NCBI RefSeq assembly: GCF_019399895.1
Contig: NC_091881.1
Location: 5,086,501-5,150,500, forward strand
Source: Cardiocondyla obscurior
Taxonomy: Eukaryota; Arthropoda; Insecta; Hymenoptera; Formicidae
Direction: 5' to 3'
Length of the DNA: 64,000 bases
Shown: positions 24,441 through 36,706 of the stretch, in pieces
Numbering within the stretch: the stretch's first letter is position 1
Layout of the letters: every line of letters begins with the position of its first letter
The notes under the pieces: generated by a model
Databases searched by the model: none
What the model saw: only the letters and a program-made list of their open reading frames with translations
What the model was told of the DNA's origin: nothing
Program-made: the position numbers and the translations under genes

Positions 24441-26220
24441 ATGGAGAGCGTTCTTAACTGCGGAGTGTGTCCCGTGTGCGGCGAAAAAGCCACGTTGAAA
24501 TGCAGTAGCTGCAAACGGGCGTTTTACTGCGACAAGTCGCATCAGTCTCGAGACTGGCCGCGTCACAAGTATAGCTGCGGCGGTTGGGAGATAAGTCACG
24601 ATCCCGTGCTCGGACGGCACTTACTGGCAACCAGAGACTTGGCACCAGGAGATGCGATCCTCTCGGAGACGCCTTTGGTCTGGGGACCTTCGACACACGC
24701 GAACCAGCGGGTCTGCGTCGGCTGCGGCGAACAATGTGACGACGCGAGGTGCAACGGATGTTGCTGGCCGGCGTGCAGGTCCGATTGCGAAGGGCTGTTC
24801 GACAAGAAGAGGCATCAACTGGAGTGCGCTCTTCTCGCACGCGCTAGGATTATTCCCAGGTAACAGAGCCGGTACGAATTAAATAATAAAAATATTTATT
24901 TCGAGATTAAATCAGCGAGAATTAATTTAAAAATAAAAATAATAAAAGAAAAAGAAAGAAAGTAAGACTTTTAATAAACGCGGACAGTGCATTTACTTAA
25001 TTTTTAATTACGTTGTAGATGTGACGTGCTTTTGGTGATTCGTACGTTGATACTGTGGCGAATAAAGTCACGACGTTGGGCTTCTCTGGCGAAACTGCAA
25101 AGCCACGTGGAGTTGCGAGGACCCGGCACGGAGGCTCACGACGAAGTGCTGAGCGTCAAGCAACATCTCGGGACACTTTTATCGATGGCGTCCGAGTGCG
25201 GGGATTTTCTACCGACAATTTGTGGCCTGATCGACGTGAACGCGTTGGAGACCGCACCGCCGGAAGGCTCGGTGGCGATTTACGAGAATGCGTCTCTGTT
25301 GGAGCATTCCTGTATCGCGAACACCCGGCACAGCTTTCGCGTCGACAAGAAAGGCAGACCGCGGATCACCGTATACGCCGTCACGTCAATCAAAAAGTAC
25401 GAACGTAGTTTCATTTATCTTTCCTTAAAAAAAGTCGTTTAATTTTTTTTTTTTTTAATTCTTATGAGAGATTTATTATTCTCATTTTGTAATTAATATT
25501 TCCAGAGGGGAACATTTAAGCACCATGTACACGCACGCGCTTTGGTCCACGAGAGCCAGAAGAGAGCACCTACTTGCCACGAAATATTTCACCTGCCGAT
25601 GCAAACGTTGCGCCGATCCCACGGAATTAGGCACGCACTTAGGTACCCTGAATTGCCCTTGCAAAAACGGTCTCATGCTGCCAAAAGATCCCTTGAATCT
25701 GAATACCGATTGGTTCTGCGACACGTGTCCGGGAACAGTGACGTCCGCGGAAATCGCGCAATTGACGGACAGACTAGAGGATGAAGTCGCGGAGGTCATG
25801 AAGCAGGCGAACGAGGAGACTTTGTCTGATCTTCTTTCACGGTAGAGACATGCATTCATATTTTCAACGCTATTTTATTTATTACTTGAGAACTTAATGA
25901 ACCGTTCGATTAGGCTTACAGTGCTGCTGCATCCCGGACATCAGCATTGCATTTCCGTGAGCCACTCGCTGATGCAGCTGCTGTCGGCGGCTGATTCACG
26001 GAAACCGGAATTGTGCAAGCGCGTACTGGACACGGTAAATCGATTGGATCCGTACGGCGCCCGTTTGCCGCTTTACACGGCGGTTACCCTGCGAGAGCTC
26101 GCTACGTGTCCTGGTGAGAATAATCGAGAGCATCTCATCCGAGCGGCTGAGCTGCTGAAGGCGGAACCGCCGAAATCACCCGGTGAAAGGCTCCGCAGAC
26201 TCATCGAAGTGGAACTTTGA
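24441..26220 (+). CDS. MYND-SET domain protein, arthropod SmydA family
   Basis: Probable lysine methyltransferase-like protein of the insect SmydA group (relatives include fly SmydA-8 and msta); substrate unknown. Exons 24441-24859, 25019-25396, 25506-25841, 25914-26220; every junction is phase 2 and the total gives 479 residues. The N-terminal MYND zinc finger has all eight ligands: Cys10, 13, 21, 24, 30, His34, His42, Cys46. The SET domain starts near residue 57 (GRHLLATRDLAPGD). Its usual NHSC motif reads EHSC (235-238). The KGEHLSTMY segment follows at 266-274, and a post-SET Cys cluster (CRCKRCADPTELG) begins at Cys296. The altered NHSC could weaken cofactor binding, so catalysis is uncertain. 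Start chosen because the ATG has A at -3 and G at +4 and leads straight into the MYND finger. Which SmydA number it matches cannot be told by eye. Confidence 0.92.
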
Positions 26221-27078
26221 TCCTAGCCCGCCGTAACGCCCAACGATAATTATATTTTACCATTATGCAACTTGATATCTAAAGCAGGGAAGGATTCTCA
26301 CGGTTTTTATTTACGAATCAAGAAGCTGTAAACGACAGGCTCGTGGGAACAATAATTATTTGATTCCGTTTGTGCACTTAAATTTTTAATTATTCATTAT
26401 TTTTCTGATGTCAAATGTAATCTATTTGTAACTACAGGTGGCCATAAAAAATGGCAAAAAGAAATGTATTTTACTTACTTAGGAGAAAGAAGTATAAAAA
26501 ACTTATAACTATGTAAAAAAACGTACGTACATGTTACAGATATTAAAATATAATAAATTGGTGTATGCTTATCGTCGCTCCACGTTTGTCCGCGGATGTC
26601 GTGTATCTGTGTGTACCTGTATGATTGTATATTTCATAAAATCTAGACTAGATGACTGTGCCTCTGTGACTGAACATAAATCTTCGAAATTCGGTAGCAC
26701 GCCTTTATTGTTCTCACATCGATCTACGGTTACGATCGATTAACAAATAAATCTAATTTAATAGCGAGATAAAAAAGACACACTTATAGAGCAAAATCTA
26801 ATTCAGATCGTCGTGTGCACTTATCCGAAGCAAAATTTTAGAATACGTTGAAAGTTTATACGAAATATTAACATCAGTCGTGTACCTACTTCAAGATTTC
26901 TGTAACTTGCGTCATTATTTTGATAAACGATCTTCCCACTTCGGTCCTCGAAACCTCGATATTCTTTTTTATACATTACTTGACAAAAAAAAAAAGGTGA
27001 GTGTAGAAATCATCAACGGTGCTTCTACAAATAATCACCGCGTCGGCTTTACAGTTCGCTTAATGGGAATTATGCAGA
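26221..27078. other. Convergent 3' UTR region between the MYND-SET gene and nord
   Basis: The two genes end tail to tail 858 bp apart. Plus-strand AATAAA hexamers at 26552-26557 and 26746-26751 could end the MYND-SET transcript. A minus-strand AATAAA (TTTATT at 26704-26709) could end nord about 370 nt past its stop. If these are used the two transcripts' 3' ends would overlap or abut. No coding sequence is seen here. Confidence 0.5.
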
Positions 27079-30000
27079 TTACGTAACGCAGGAACGTCGT
27101 GTGCGAACACCCAGTAACGGGTAAGACAAGGATTGGCCTTTTAATTGCGCCGTGATTTGCAGAAGATACGCTTTGCCGGGCTGCAGCCTCCTGAGGGTGA
27201 ACGGTAGCGCCCGGTCCTTCGGTGGATTCCACTTCTCTTCGCAGACTTCAAACGTGTATTCGGACCGTCTGCGCCGATGAAGCCCGCACTGGTCCGGCAC
27301 GGTCGTGACACTCGCCAAGGACGAGGAACTTCGCAGCTCCTTCACCAGGATGCAATATTTTGCGGCCCCGGCTGGTTCCACGCCTATCGTCACTTCATGG
27401 CACGTCCTAAGAGATCGGTACTCCCGCGGCGGGCTCTTGGACGGTATCTACGTGGAAAAAAAAAAAACAAAAAAAAAACGCAACGTTTAATTTGCCTTTC
27501 GAAGGAGGAAGGGTCTCGGTCAATCAGGATTCATTATGGTCGATATAAAAAGCTGATGACTTTACGGACGTCCTTGCGGTTTTAAAGATTAATAATGGTA
27601 CCACTAAACGAGTTTATCGTCATCTTTTCGTGTTACCATGAGGAAGAGAGAACATCGCGTAATCGAATATTTCGCGGTTGTTACGTGAAGGAGATATTAA
27701 TCGGCAAAGTCCGACGTACTTGCGGATAGATAGTGGACGACTCCTGCGTGGCCAGAACTTTTATAGTGGATACTCGAACTAGCTCCTGCGGTGTGGTGGA
27801 GATGCGCAGAGTGTACGTCTTGCCGGAAGGTAAGGATGGTACGCGCAATGAAGCGTATCCGACTACCTCCTTTTCCTGCCGATCATACGAGACACGTTTT
27901 ACAATTGTGAAAGCATTGATTTTTAACAGAATAAATTTCCATGTATCTCATTTTTACCCGCAGTATCCCTTGCCCGCTTAATTTCGCTTTAACGATGCCT
28001 CCGCCGCAAGGAAGTATATGAAAGGTGGTCGAGGTGTTGTCCGGTGGACGATATCGGAAGTTTACGAAGCCGTCAGTCTTCCGCAGATTCGCCGTAGTGT
28101 AGCGACCGGTGTGCAGCGTCAATTCTGGCGTCTTCTTAAATCTGACGGAATCGGTGGCTACTCGATTCGAAACGTTGTTCCGAGTGTTTACCTGTCGAAT
28201 CATCACGTCATTTTTGATAGCTCGGCAACAATCAAATTCGCGAGGCTGTCGACAACGCGGCTTTAGTCCTACGGCTTCGCGAATAAAATTAATAATCCTT
28301 AGAGACCGCAATTTGAGAATAAACGTGAAGACAAATGCGGCGCAAAAACTAAATAAAATTTGTCGATCATGGTTTTTTTTTTTTTTTTAAGAGCGTATGA
28401 TCCGTATAGTTTTACACGCGATCGTTTCGATTAACGACGCGATGAAAGACCAACCACGTATAGAGTAAAGTTGTAGGTAGTGTCGTATCTCATCCTGTGA
28501 AGAGTCAGCTTGGTTTGCCGGACGCAGTGGAGGCCTTCTGGAACGCCCCGATGATGGTGCTCCTTCGGGGAAGAGCCGGTTTTCGACGATAACTGCGGAT
28601 GAGCTTTCAGAAAGTTCTGCGCGGCGCAGAGCGTCGACGGATGCGGTTGCGTACCCGAAGTAACAGCTAAGCAGTAGCTAGAGAGGTGAGGGTCCACGTG
28701 GCTGGAAAAAAGCAAGCATTCCATCACGAAACTGTAATTTCAACCGACACAGACGCCTCCTTAACACCCGGGCTTCGCGTTACGATCGCACGAATTACCA
28801 TAATATCGCGTCTATAATAATAACAACCGCGCTAAAAATAGAATTTCTCTCCTAATAATTCGAATTATCGCTTCAATAAAAAATTTTGTTTCCCTTGCGG
28901 GCCAGTTACTCGTCTCGTTCAATTGCGTACTCGAGAAAAGCTCGACTTTAAGCTTGCAAAAAAAAAAAAAAAAATTAAAGGTACAAGTTTATCTTCTAAT
29001 ATAATTTTTTTTTTTTTCACAGTAAAGCACGAGATGCGATAAACGCAGCGATACCTTTTGCCCCAGGATATCGTCAGCCGTCGTTTGCTTCGTCGCTGTT
29101 GAAATCTCAGCGTGCGATGCCGATGTTCTTTCCCGTTTGCGTAGACGCCTGCGACGTGGTCCAGAGCACTGGAAGTCGCGTACAGGAGCACCGTGCCGGG
29201 CGGCCGTCCCGCTGGCTCCATGGACTTGATCTCGAACCAGTAAAGCCCGGCGCGTGTCTTTGGTATCGTGAAGTTTTGGTCCTCCGCGCCCTTGTACGTG
29301 AAGAGAGGCGAGCCCGGCTTCAGGGTCTTCACAGGCCAACGCGTTTGCGCTAAATTGATTCGGAAATTCATTCGAGCGAGCCCGACAACTCTGGAGACTA
29401 CCCCGATTATCCTTCGTCACACCCGAGGTGATTCTGGATATTATTTTTTCAAGTATATCACGTTTCTTATTCACGGACGCGCCTCCTCCCTGCCAATTTT
29501 CGCGATGGAAATTGTTGAAGATCAAGTTGTGTTGACCTTCAACCTTTTTCTCCGCTAGATAATTATGCGTTACAATTAAATATGTAATTATGTAATATTT
29601 TTATGTAAATTATGTAAATATGTAATAATTAAATATAAATAAATAGATAAAAAATGAATTAATTGCGTTTTATTAAACGATCGTGTGAGATGACAAAAAT
29701 TAAATCGCTTACATTGATAATCCGACAAAAGCGTATGGTCTTACTGCATGCGTTAAGATTTAGTGGTTCTCGCGCTTCGTACCTTCAGCTTCTTGATCGT
29801 TTTCGGGCGGCTCTACGTAACTGACCGTCCAGGATATCGGGCCGCTGCACGGGCTAACGAGTAACGTGAGAGGCGGGCCTTCCCGTGGACTCAGGTAATA
29901 GAACCTGCAAGAATTTCATCTGTATCCAGTTTGATATTGATGTTCGCGGCACGTCAGACGTACGCAAACGAGCGAAAACGCGCAACGGGATGCGCCGCGG

Positions 30001-32935
30001 TCTTCTGCATTGCCAAAGGGCATCCTTTTAAATATCTTCGTTGATCCGCGCGGAGAGTAATCTCGTTTCGGCAAAGTCAACTCTCTTCATAATCGGCCCG
30101 TCAACCTTAATTCAAAAGAATTAAGTGCCTCGCGATCACAACCGGTAGAGTTAATCTATTACGCGCCGCGCGGCAGATGCTGTAATCGTAATCGAAATAA
30201 TTACCCGGTAGTTCGCCGCAATCTCGCAGTCACGCAACACGCACACGCGGGCTACGCACGCGTGGACAACGTATACGTGCATCCACTGAATTCCACGTCT
30301 GTTAAATTTAGATCACAGCGTCGATCGGTTCGATACAATTAATCGTTTCCCTCCTCATCCCTCCGTGCCTTTCTTCCTTCCGAACATCACACTGGTTAAC
30401 TTTACGCCTCGGCGATGCTGTTCATCCACCCCCGCGCTTCTTCGTGCCCTGCCTCGCGCCGTCGGAGAGCACTCTTTCTTTTTTTTTTCTCTTTTTTTCT
30501 TTTTTATTTTTTCTTTCTCCGTTTTGCGTGGAAGTCGACAACGCGCCCGGCTCTATCCGTTAACTTCCGAGCGTCACCGCCGACACCGTCGTCATCGTCG
30601 TCGTCGTCGTTTGCAAGAAACGTCGAGACGCCCGCCGTCGCTGCAGCCGCCACACGTGCTCCTCTCGTTTGCGTCTGGCGCTGAGACAGCTATTGTAAAA
30701 TTAGCGTCGGGGCACAATGCCGGCGTCGCGGCGTCTGGGGTCGCGCAGCCACGACCCCCGCGGTCTAAATCCGGCGTCCGTGAAGTCATCCCGAACACGA
30801 CGGAAGAGAGAGAGAAAGAGAGGAGAGCGAGGAAGAAGACGGGGGAGAGCACCGAATTGATTCTGTTAGACGGTCTGTTCTCTCCCTCTCTTTTGTCGCG
30901 GAGTCCGCCGCGAGTTTCGTGGAAAGTCGCGACCGAGATTGGTAGGGTGCTTTTGCACGGCGCGTGGCATCGCTCGTCCTCTTCGTCCCGGCGCGCGATC
31001 CGCGAGTAGGCGCGACCCCGCGGAAGGTGCGACCGCGGTGGACGCGCCGCGAGGACCAGCGGACTCTGGTACCGTTTAAAGGACGATGCGCTTAACGTTC
31101 CCGGTTTTTACATCGCGAAGAAAATGAGCCAGTGACGAAAACGACTTCGGAAACTTCGGGGTAAACGCCGGCGATCTCGAACGTTGCCTTCGGATTAGCG
31201 ATTGGAAACAAAGATCGAAGGAAGACGGGAGGAAGCGAGCGTGGAAAATGTCTATTCTCGGCAAAACCAAAAACCGGGAAGCCGAAAGAGAGAAGGAGAG
31301 AGAAAGGCGTGTAATTCTGTACTTCGACTTCAGTCGGAGTTTCGCGGAAACCGTCCGATAGAAGGACTTTATGACGCGTGGCGTCGCGACGGATCGGGCC
31401 ATTAGACACCGGGTGCACATTGTGAGGGCGTAAAGGAGCACGTGGACAATAATGGGGGGAGGGGGGCGACCGAATTTTTATCGTCCCGTCTCCATCGCCC
31501 GCGCAACAGTCGGCGGCGCGCAGTCTCCGTTTTCGCTGATCGCCGTGAAACTTGAAGCAGACGCTCAGATATAAGCAAATACGCGGCCGTGCCTTCTCGC
31601 ATCGGTACGAGATTATAAACCGTAATAAATTAAAACGAATGAAAGCGCATCAAACGAGTCTAACGAGTTACTCCCTTCGTAACGCTCCAATAAATTTTCC
31701 ATTTATCGACCATTTTATTCATTGGTCAATTAAAGTAGTTACTGCCAAGCACGCTGTCGCGATCGTTTAGCAGACGCGAATTTATTACAGAAAAAAAAAA
31801 GAAAAAAATAACATAAATTTATAAAAATAATATTTTATTATCATCGGTGGAAGCACCGATCAACGGGGTAACTTTTATGACGCAACCGGCTTCCGTAGAG
31901 TTCTTCCCGCGCTCATCGATGTAACGTTTCGCTGTATTCGGCACGATTGAAGAACGAGAGCACCGACTGCGAGCCGCCGATGCGAGTTGAACGTTTCGAA
32001 CCTACTCGTACGCAAAATGTGCACCGAATTGCGTGCACGAGCATCCGCTGTTGGTTGATGAAACGCGGCACGGGGTGCGTGACGTTGGTGTAAACGTTTG
32101 CCGTCGTTGCGCGTATCGAACAAACAATTTACGCACGCAAAAATAGTTGCTTAAATATTTCCCGCTGGCTAGCGGCATATGCGGGCGACTCGCTATAAGA
32201 TCGTGCGCTAATTTTACGCGTCGAGATTTATTAAAAAAAAAAAAAAAGAAACTTGATACTTAGTTAAATTTCAAACGATTGGCAGAATGTTGACGGAATG
32301 AATTTTTAATTAAAACCCGAGATAACATAAAAATGTACGATAAAATATTGAGTCATTTACACAATGGTTTATTAATATATCAAACTGCAGTTCCTTTTCA
32401 CGGTTTTAAAACTCAACTATTTCAAAAAATACAAGACATCTCCAAGCCTCTGGAGCGAAGCTGTTTTAATTATCCGGACTCACCAGGGGTTTCTTTTCGG
32501 ATAATTAAATGATAAGCGAGGATACCACGGCCAATGTAACTTAGTGCGGTATCGGGATTAATACGTGGATCCAAGTCTCTGTCAGACAGAGAAGATCGCG
32601 GGAAATCAAAATTAAAATAAAAAATTATCTCGACAACAGCGTGACAATTTTTTAATTTTTTTCTCTCTTAATACTCACTGAGACACGTTTCCAGGACGGA
32701 TGGTCGCCGGTATCTGGTACTCGGGATGCAGCACGCCGGTGCGGTTGAACTCCTGGACGCGGGTCGGTCGGTCGACGCCGAACGGTCTCGGGCTGCCGAT
32801 GGTCCGGTAAAGCTGCTGCGGCTGCGAGCGTTGCTGCAATTGCTGCAGCTGCTGCCGGGCGCAAAACGGGCAGCCGCTGCACCCGCGCGCGGCCGACGCG
32901 AGTATCATCAGGACGCCGAACACGATGCACGACAT
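27079..32935 (-). CDS. nord: Secreted NDNF / nord-like protein with fibronectin type III domains
   Basis: Homologue of vertebrate NDNF and Drosophila nord, a secreted protein reported to modulate BMP and Hedgehog signalling. Minus-strand exons in order: 32679-32935, 29783-29904, 29055-29349, 28455-28701, 27958-28191, 27720-27875, 27079-27447. Phases agree throughout and the product is 559 residues, close to fly nord. Residues 1-19 form a hydrophobic signal peptide. A Gln-rich patch follows (about 28-43). The NDNF-type beta region starts near 87 (FYYLSPREGPPLTLLV), one FN3 region spans about 200-330, and the C-terminal FN3 runs from Cys453 (LRTCHEV) to LQPGKAYLLQI and a final Cys557, as in NDNF. 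Less sure points: the exon 3 acceptor has upstream in-phase alternatives, and the exon 4 donor reads GTTGGT. No membrane segment or GPI signal is seen. Intron 1 is large (2.8 kb). Confidence 0.9.
29905..32678 (-). other. nord intron 1, containing a CpG-rich island
   Basis: This 2774-bp intron separates the signal-peptide exon from the rest of nord. It contains a GC- and CpG-rich island at about 30400-31080 with CGTCGT-type triplets and a T-rich tract near 30477-30520. The rest is ordinary AT-rich DNA. The frames through the island are low-complexity Arg/Ser/Pro peptide and are not counted as genes. The island might be an alternative promoter or enhancer. Confidence 0.6.
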
Positions 32936-33350
32936 GATGTTCCCCGCGGTGGTACCCGATCTCTCGTGGAGAACGATGACGACGACGTCCGTCGTTCAGT
33001 GGCGAAGGAGTTCGACTGTGTGCCGAACGAGCGAGCGAACTGCCGCCACCGCCACCGCCACCACCTCCGCCGCCGCCGCCGTCTAAGAAACCATGCCGGC
33101 GGCTGGCGAAACGAAGTAACCCCTCTCGGTGCCTAATCGGACGACTCCCGCGTTTGTCCCCCGTGCTCTGATAGAAAACCCTTTACGTTCCCTACCCCTG
33201 GTCCGTTTGTTCCACCTGATGGCCTCACGCGAGTCTGCCCACCCTTCCGGCGGCCAAAGTGATCGCCAATACGTTCCCAAATTTCATTAGGTAGCGCAAA
33301 CAATGCGTCGTTTGCTGCTGCTCGTGTGAACGAAATTAGTCACGCTTTTA
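32936..33350 (-). promoter_or_regulatory. CpG-rich 5' flank of nord, probable promoter or 5' UTR
   Basis: Directly upstream of the nord ATG on the minus strand the sequence is GC-rich and holds a CCG/CCA triplet array (33042-33081). This is the expected place for a promoter or 5' UTR. No TATA box at a convincing spacing was seen on the minus strand and the start site is undetermined. Confidence 0.45.
33042..33081. repeat. CCG/CCA triplet repeat
   Basis: About 13 consecutive CCR-type triplets (CCA, CCG, CCT) on the plus strand upstream of nord; GGN triplets on the nord strand. Confidence 0.85.
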
Positions 33351-36300
33351 ATTTTTATTTTATATATATATATATATTTTTTTTTTATTAAATTTAAATT
33401 ACGTGCAAGAATTAAAATTATTATTATTTTGCCGAACCGTCCCCAAATGCAATCGTTGCAGTGCGCGAGTTCTCTTTAGACGCGATTACTTCAAACTTTA
33501 AGAGAGTAAATATTGCCTTCCGTCTTCACGGTTTGATCTTTCCTTTCTGCGCTTTGTCTTTCAATCTTCGCGAGCGTAACTTCTCCTAGAGAAATCTTTC
33601 CCAGTTTGATTTCATTTTACGGGTGACTTTTAATCTCCGCGGATACTCCTCCCGGGGAATAAGATCGATCGTAAATCGCAGGACTATAACGCGCGGTGGC
33701 GATCGTAACTTGCGAAATTTGCACCCACCGCCCAGATTGGGAAGGACGGTGATCTTTCGGCGTTTCGTACCACGTCGGGTATCGGCCTGGTTAAGGTAAA
33801 ACAAGGCGAATGGACCTAGAAGAGAAGGGAGGCTGGGCGAGAGGCGCAGCGCGGCGCACCGAACGGCCTTCCTGTATCAACGGGGCGCGAGGAAAGAAGG
33901 AGCCGATATGACGCGAAGAGATCGTGCATAGAGGGAAGTTATATACGGCGCGGCACGCTGTATCATGGACCAGCCATGGGACGATGATGACAGCAGGTCT
34001 GGCGAGTGGCAGGCCAATAAATCATGGCCCGCGGTGTGGGAACCTCTGCCTACATGCTACGCGCGTATAGGCGTACGCCATCGGTAAAACCTTTACTCCT
34101 GTCCGCGGGGTAGAGCCTGCGGTCGCGCGGTGTGTGCCGGTGTGGCAAGCTTGGTACCGCGTATTCACGTACACGAGGCGTTCACCACGTGCTAGCCCTC
34201 GCCCTCGTACGCGCCGTACGTTTGTGTTCGTGCCGGGCATCGTTATGCACACATCATGCTACATTGTTGCGCCGTGGAAGCCAATTCGCCGCGATGAGTG
34301 ACGGTCCGACTTCATGAAGTTCGGCCTTTTTTGGCAGTCATTTTTGTGAGCCCGCGGCTGCTCGGGGCCTCTGGCCCGGGACCGCGGGACGCCGCCTCGC
34401 CGCGGCGGCGTAAAGGCGCGGCGACGAGATGAACGTTTCGTATCCAAACGGTTTACTTCCAAAAACGGCGTTGCTCATTGACTTCGGAACGATAGCGAGA
34501 GATACCCTTTCGTTTCCCGTAGAGAGCTCGGGATTAATTAATAACAGCTCTCGTTATCCCGAGTTAACGAGATATTGTCTACGCGAACATGTGATTACCG
34601 ATCTAGAATACGACGCTAATTTGCAACGTGGTCTTCCGCGGCAGTGTGGTTATTAATGTTCATTATAATCTTTAACGTTCTTTAATTTTCATCCACTTTT
34701 TTATTTTCGAGGCTTTCATCTATATTTTATTAATTTAATTTATTATATTAATATAGAAACCAACGAACAGCTGTTAATTGATTCAGTAAATTTGCAACAT
34801 TTTAAAGTAAAAATTATTCTAATTTTATTAATAAACCGGCGATCTGTTTCTTTGCAATTTGGCCAGAACGGTTTTGAGTCTATAAGAACGGTGATCCGGT
34901 GATGATTTCTATGCGCCCAGGCAACCTACGATTTTTGTATACCGTTTTCGACGTGGATGAAAGGGAGGCAATTGGAGGCTCGTAAAGGGCCCAGATAGAG
35001 TCTGCGAAGCCGGCGCCCGTATCCATCGACCGAGTTCTCTCGGCCTCTGCGAGAAAAAGGAGGCGGAGTCCTCGCATAAATTTCCATTGAATGTGCGGCC
35101 CTACGCTGGCCCTCTAGTCGATTCAGCGTCAAATAAAAAATACGTTTACGAGCAAAAATGTCGGGCATTACACCAAAAACACGGTTCTTACGAACGTTAT
35201 TGTTAAGTGGAACGTGATACCAAATTATAGTATCTTCTAGCACGCAAGTTTGACAAATTCCTTCTCGTGATATTAATGTTGCCTCCTAATTTATTAACAT
35301 TACGAGCCATGGTGGCACTCATATGGTGTCACGGCGTATGTAACATTAACATAATAATCATATAATGACTGCTTATAAAATTACAAAGTCGTAATTAGTT
35401 TCTCTGAAACTTCGTACTGTAATAAATTTTTAGAATAGAGTTCGAGACAATGACTCGCCTTTTATGTAATCAGTAATCAGAACGAGCAAGGATTTTTCAA
35501 TACTTAGCTTAGAGAAAATCAAAGCTATCCGCAGGTCAGAAAACGGTGAAATGCGAGACTCTTCTAACCGCAAAACGAAGAACAAAGATTGCCGTGGCTA
35601 ATGCTGTCGTGCAAAACTTCTAAATTTAACACCGTCTGAAACGTCTCGCGTACGCGTTTCCCAAACCACAGCGTTTATTGACTAATCAATCGAATTTAAT
35701 GACTTATAATTTTTCTTTTTCTTTTTCATTAAAAAAAAAAAATTATAAAATACAAAATTATAGTTTCGCGTATAATTCTTTTCAAAATATAAATTATATA
35801 TTAATCTGTTTCGTACTTTACTAATACCTTTAAATAAATATGTAAATAAAATAAAATATATATATATAAAAAGAATTTTAAGAATTAGAAATGCGTTTGT
35901 TGGAAGTAATTTATACGAAAGATTACCCTTAGTCCAAGGCTTGTGTGCATTATTCGCTTCATCGCTCGATTGGAAGAGCCTCGAATGCCGGCTTCGATGA
36001 TCCACCTGTTTATCGAGCCCAACTTGCTCGAATAGCTCGTTTCCCTCCTCGGTTCTCCCCCGTTGCTCTCAGCAGCGTGAAGACCTACCCCGCTTTAGGT
36101 GCTCCCTACCTCGTAATACTGACTCTAACGGAGGTACTCGCCGACACCTTCCAAGTGTTACACGTGTACAAGGGTGTCGAGTGTCGCACTGACAATCTTA
36201 GATCTTATTTAGAATAAGTCTGTATGCGCGGCTAGCACAAGCGAGCGTACGAGTACGAGAATTTAAACAATGGAACGTTCCCTCGATCGCGACGAAAGGT

Positions 36301-36670
36301 TAAATAGACTTTAACTTTTGCACGAGTTAAAATATACATCGTACGACGAGAATAGATTATATTTAAAAAATATCAGGCGTCAGAGAAATTATGTTTTTAA
36401 AAGAAACTCCGAACTTTTCTGCCGGCTCTCTACCATAAATATTCCCGCAACACTTGCTTTACGCTTTTTTGTCAATCACCGTGCGCACTGAGCTGCTAAG
36501 AGCAACGTCTGCGTTATGCACCGTGATAATTATTGTGTTTTTTGTGGCTTCGAGATACAGTCAGTCGGTCAGTCTTTTAGAGAAACGGCTTTCAGAAGAC
36601 AGTTAGTAATAAATGTATCCGTCTAATTCATCTGCCCGGCTAAGAACGGCGTGCGAAAATGTTTTTTATG

Positions 36671-36706
36671 ATAAAAAATAAAATAAAATAAAATAAAATA
36701 ACATAA
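36671..36706. repeat. AAAAT pentanucleotide microsatellite
   Basis: About six consecutive AAAAT/TAAAA units following an A-rich start. Confidence 0.85.

Noticed and set aside
30365..31009. 214-codon plus-strand frame in nord intron 1
   Set aside because: Composition follows the CpG island and T run (poly-Phe, Arg and Ser runs); no domain and no splice context.
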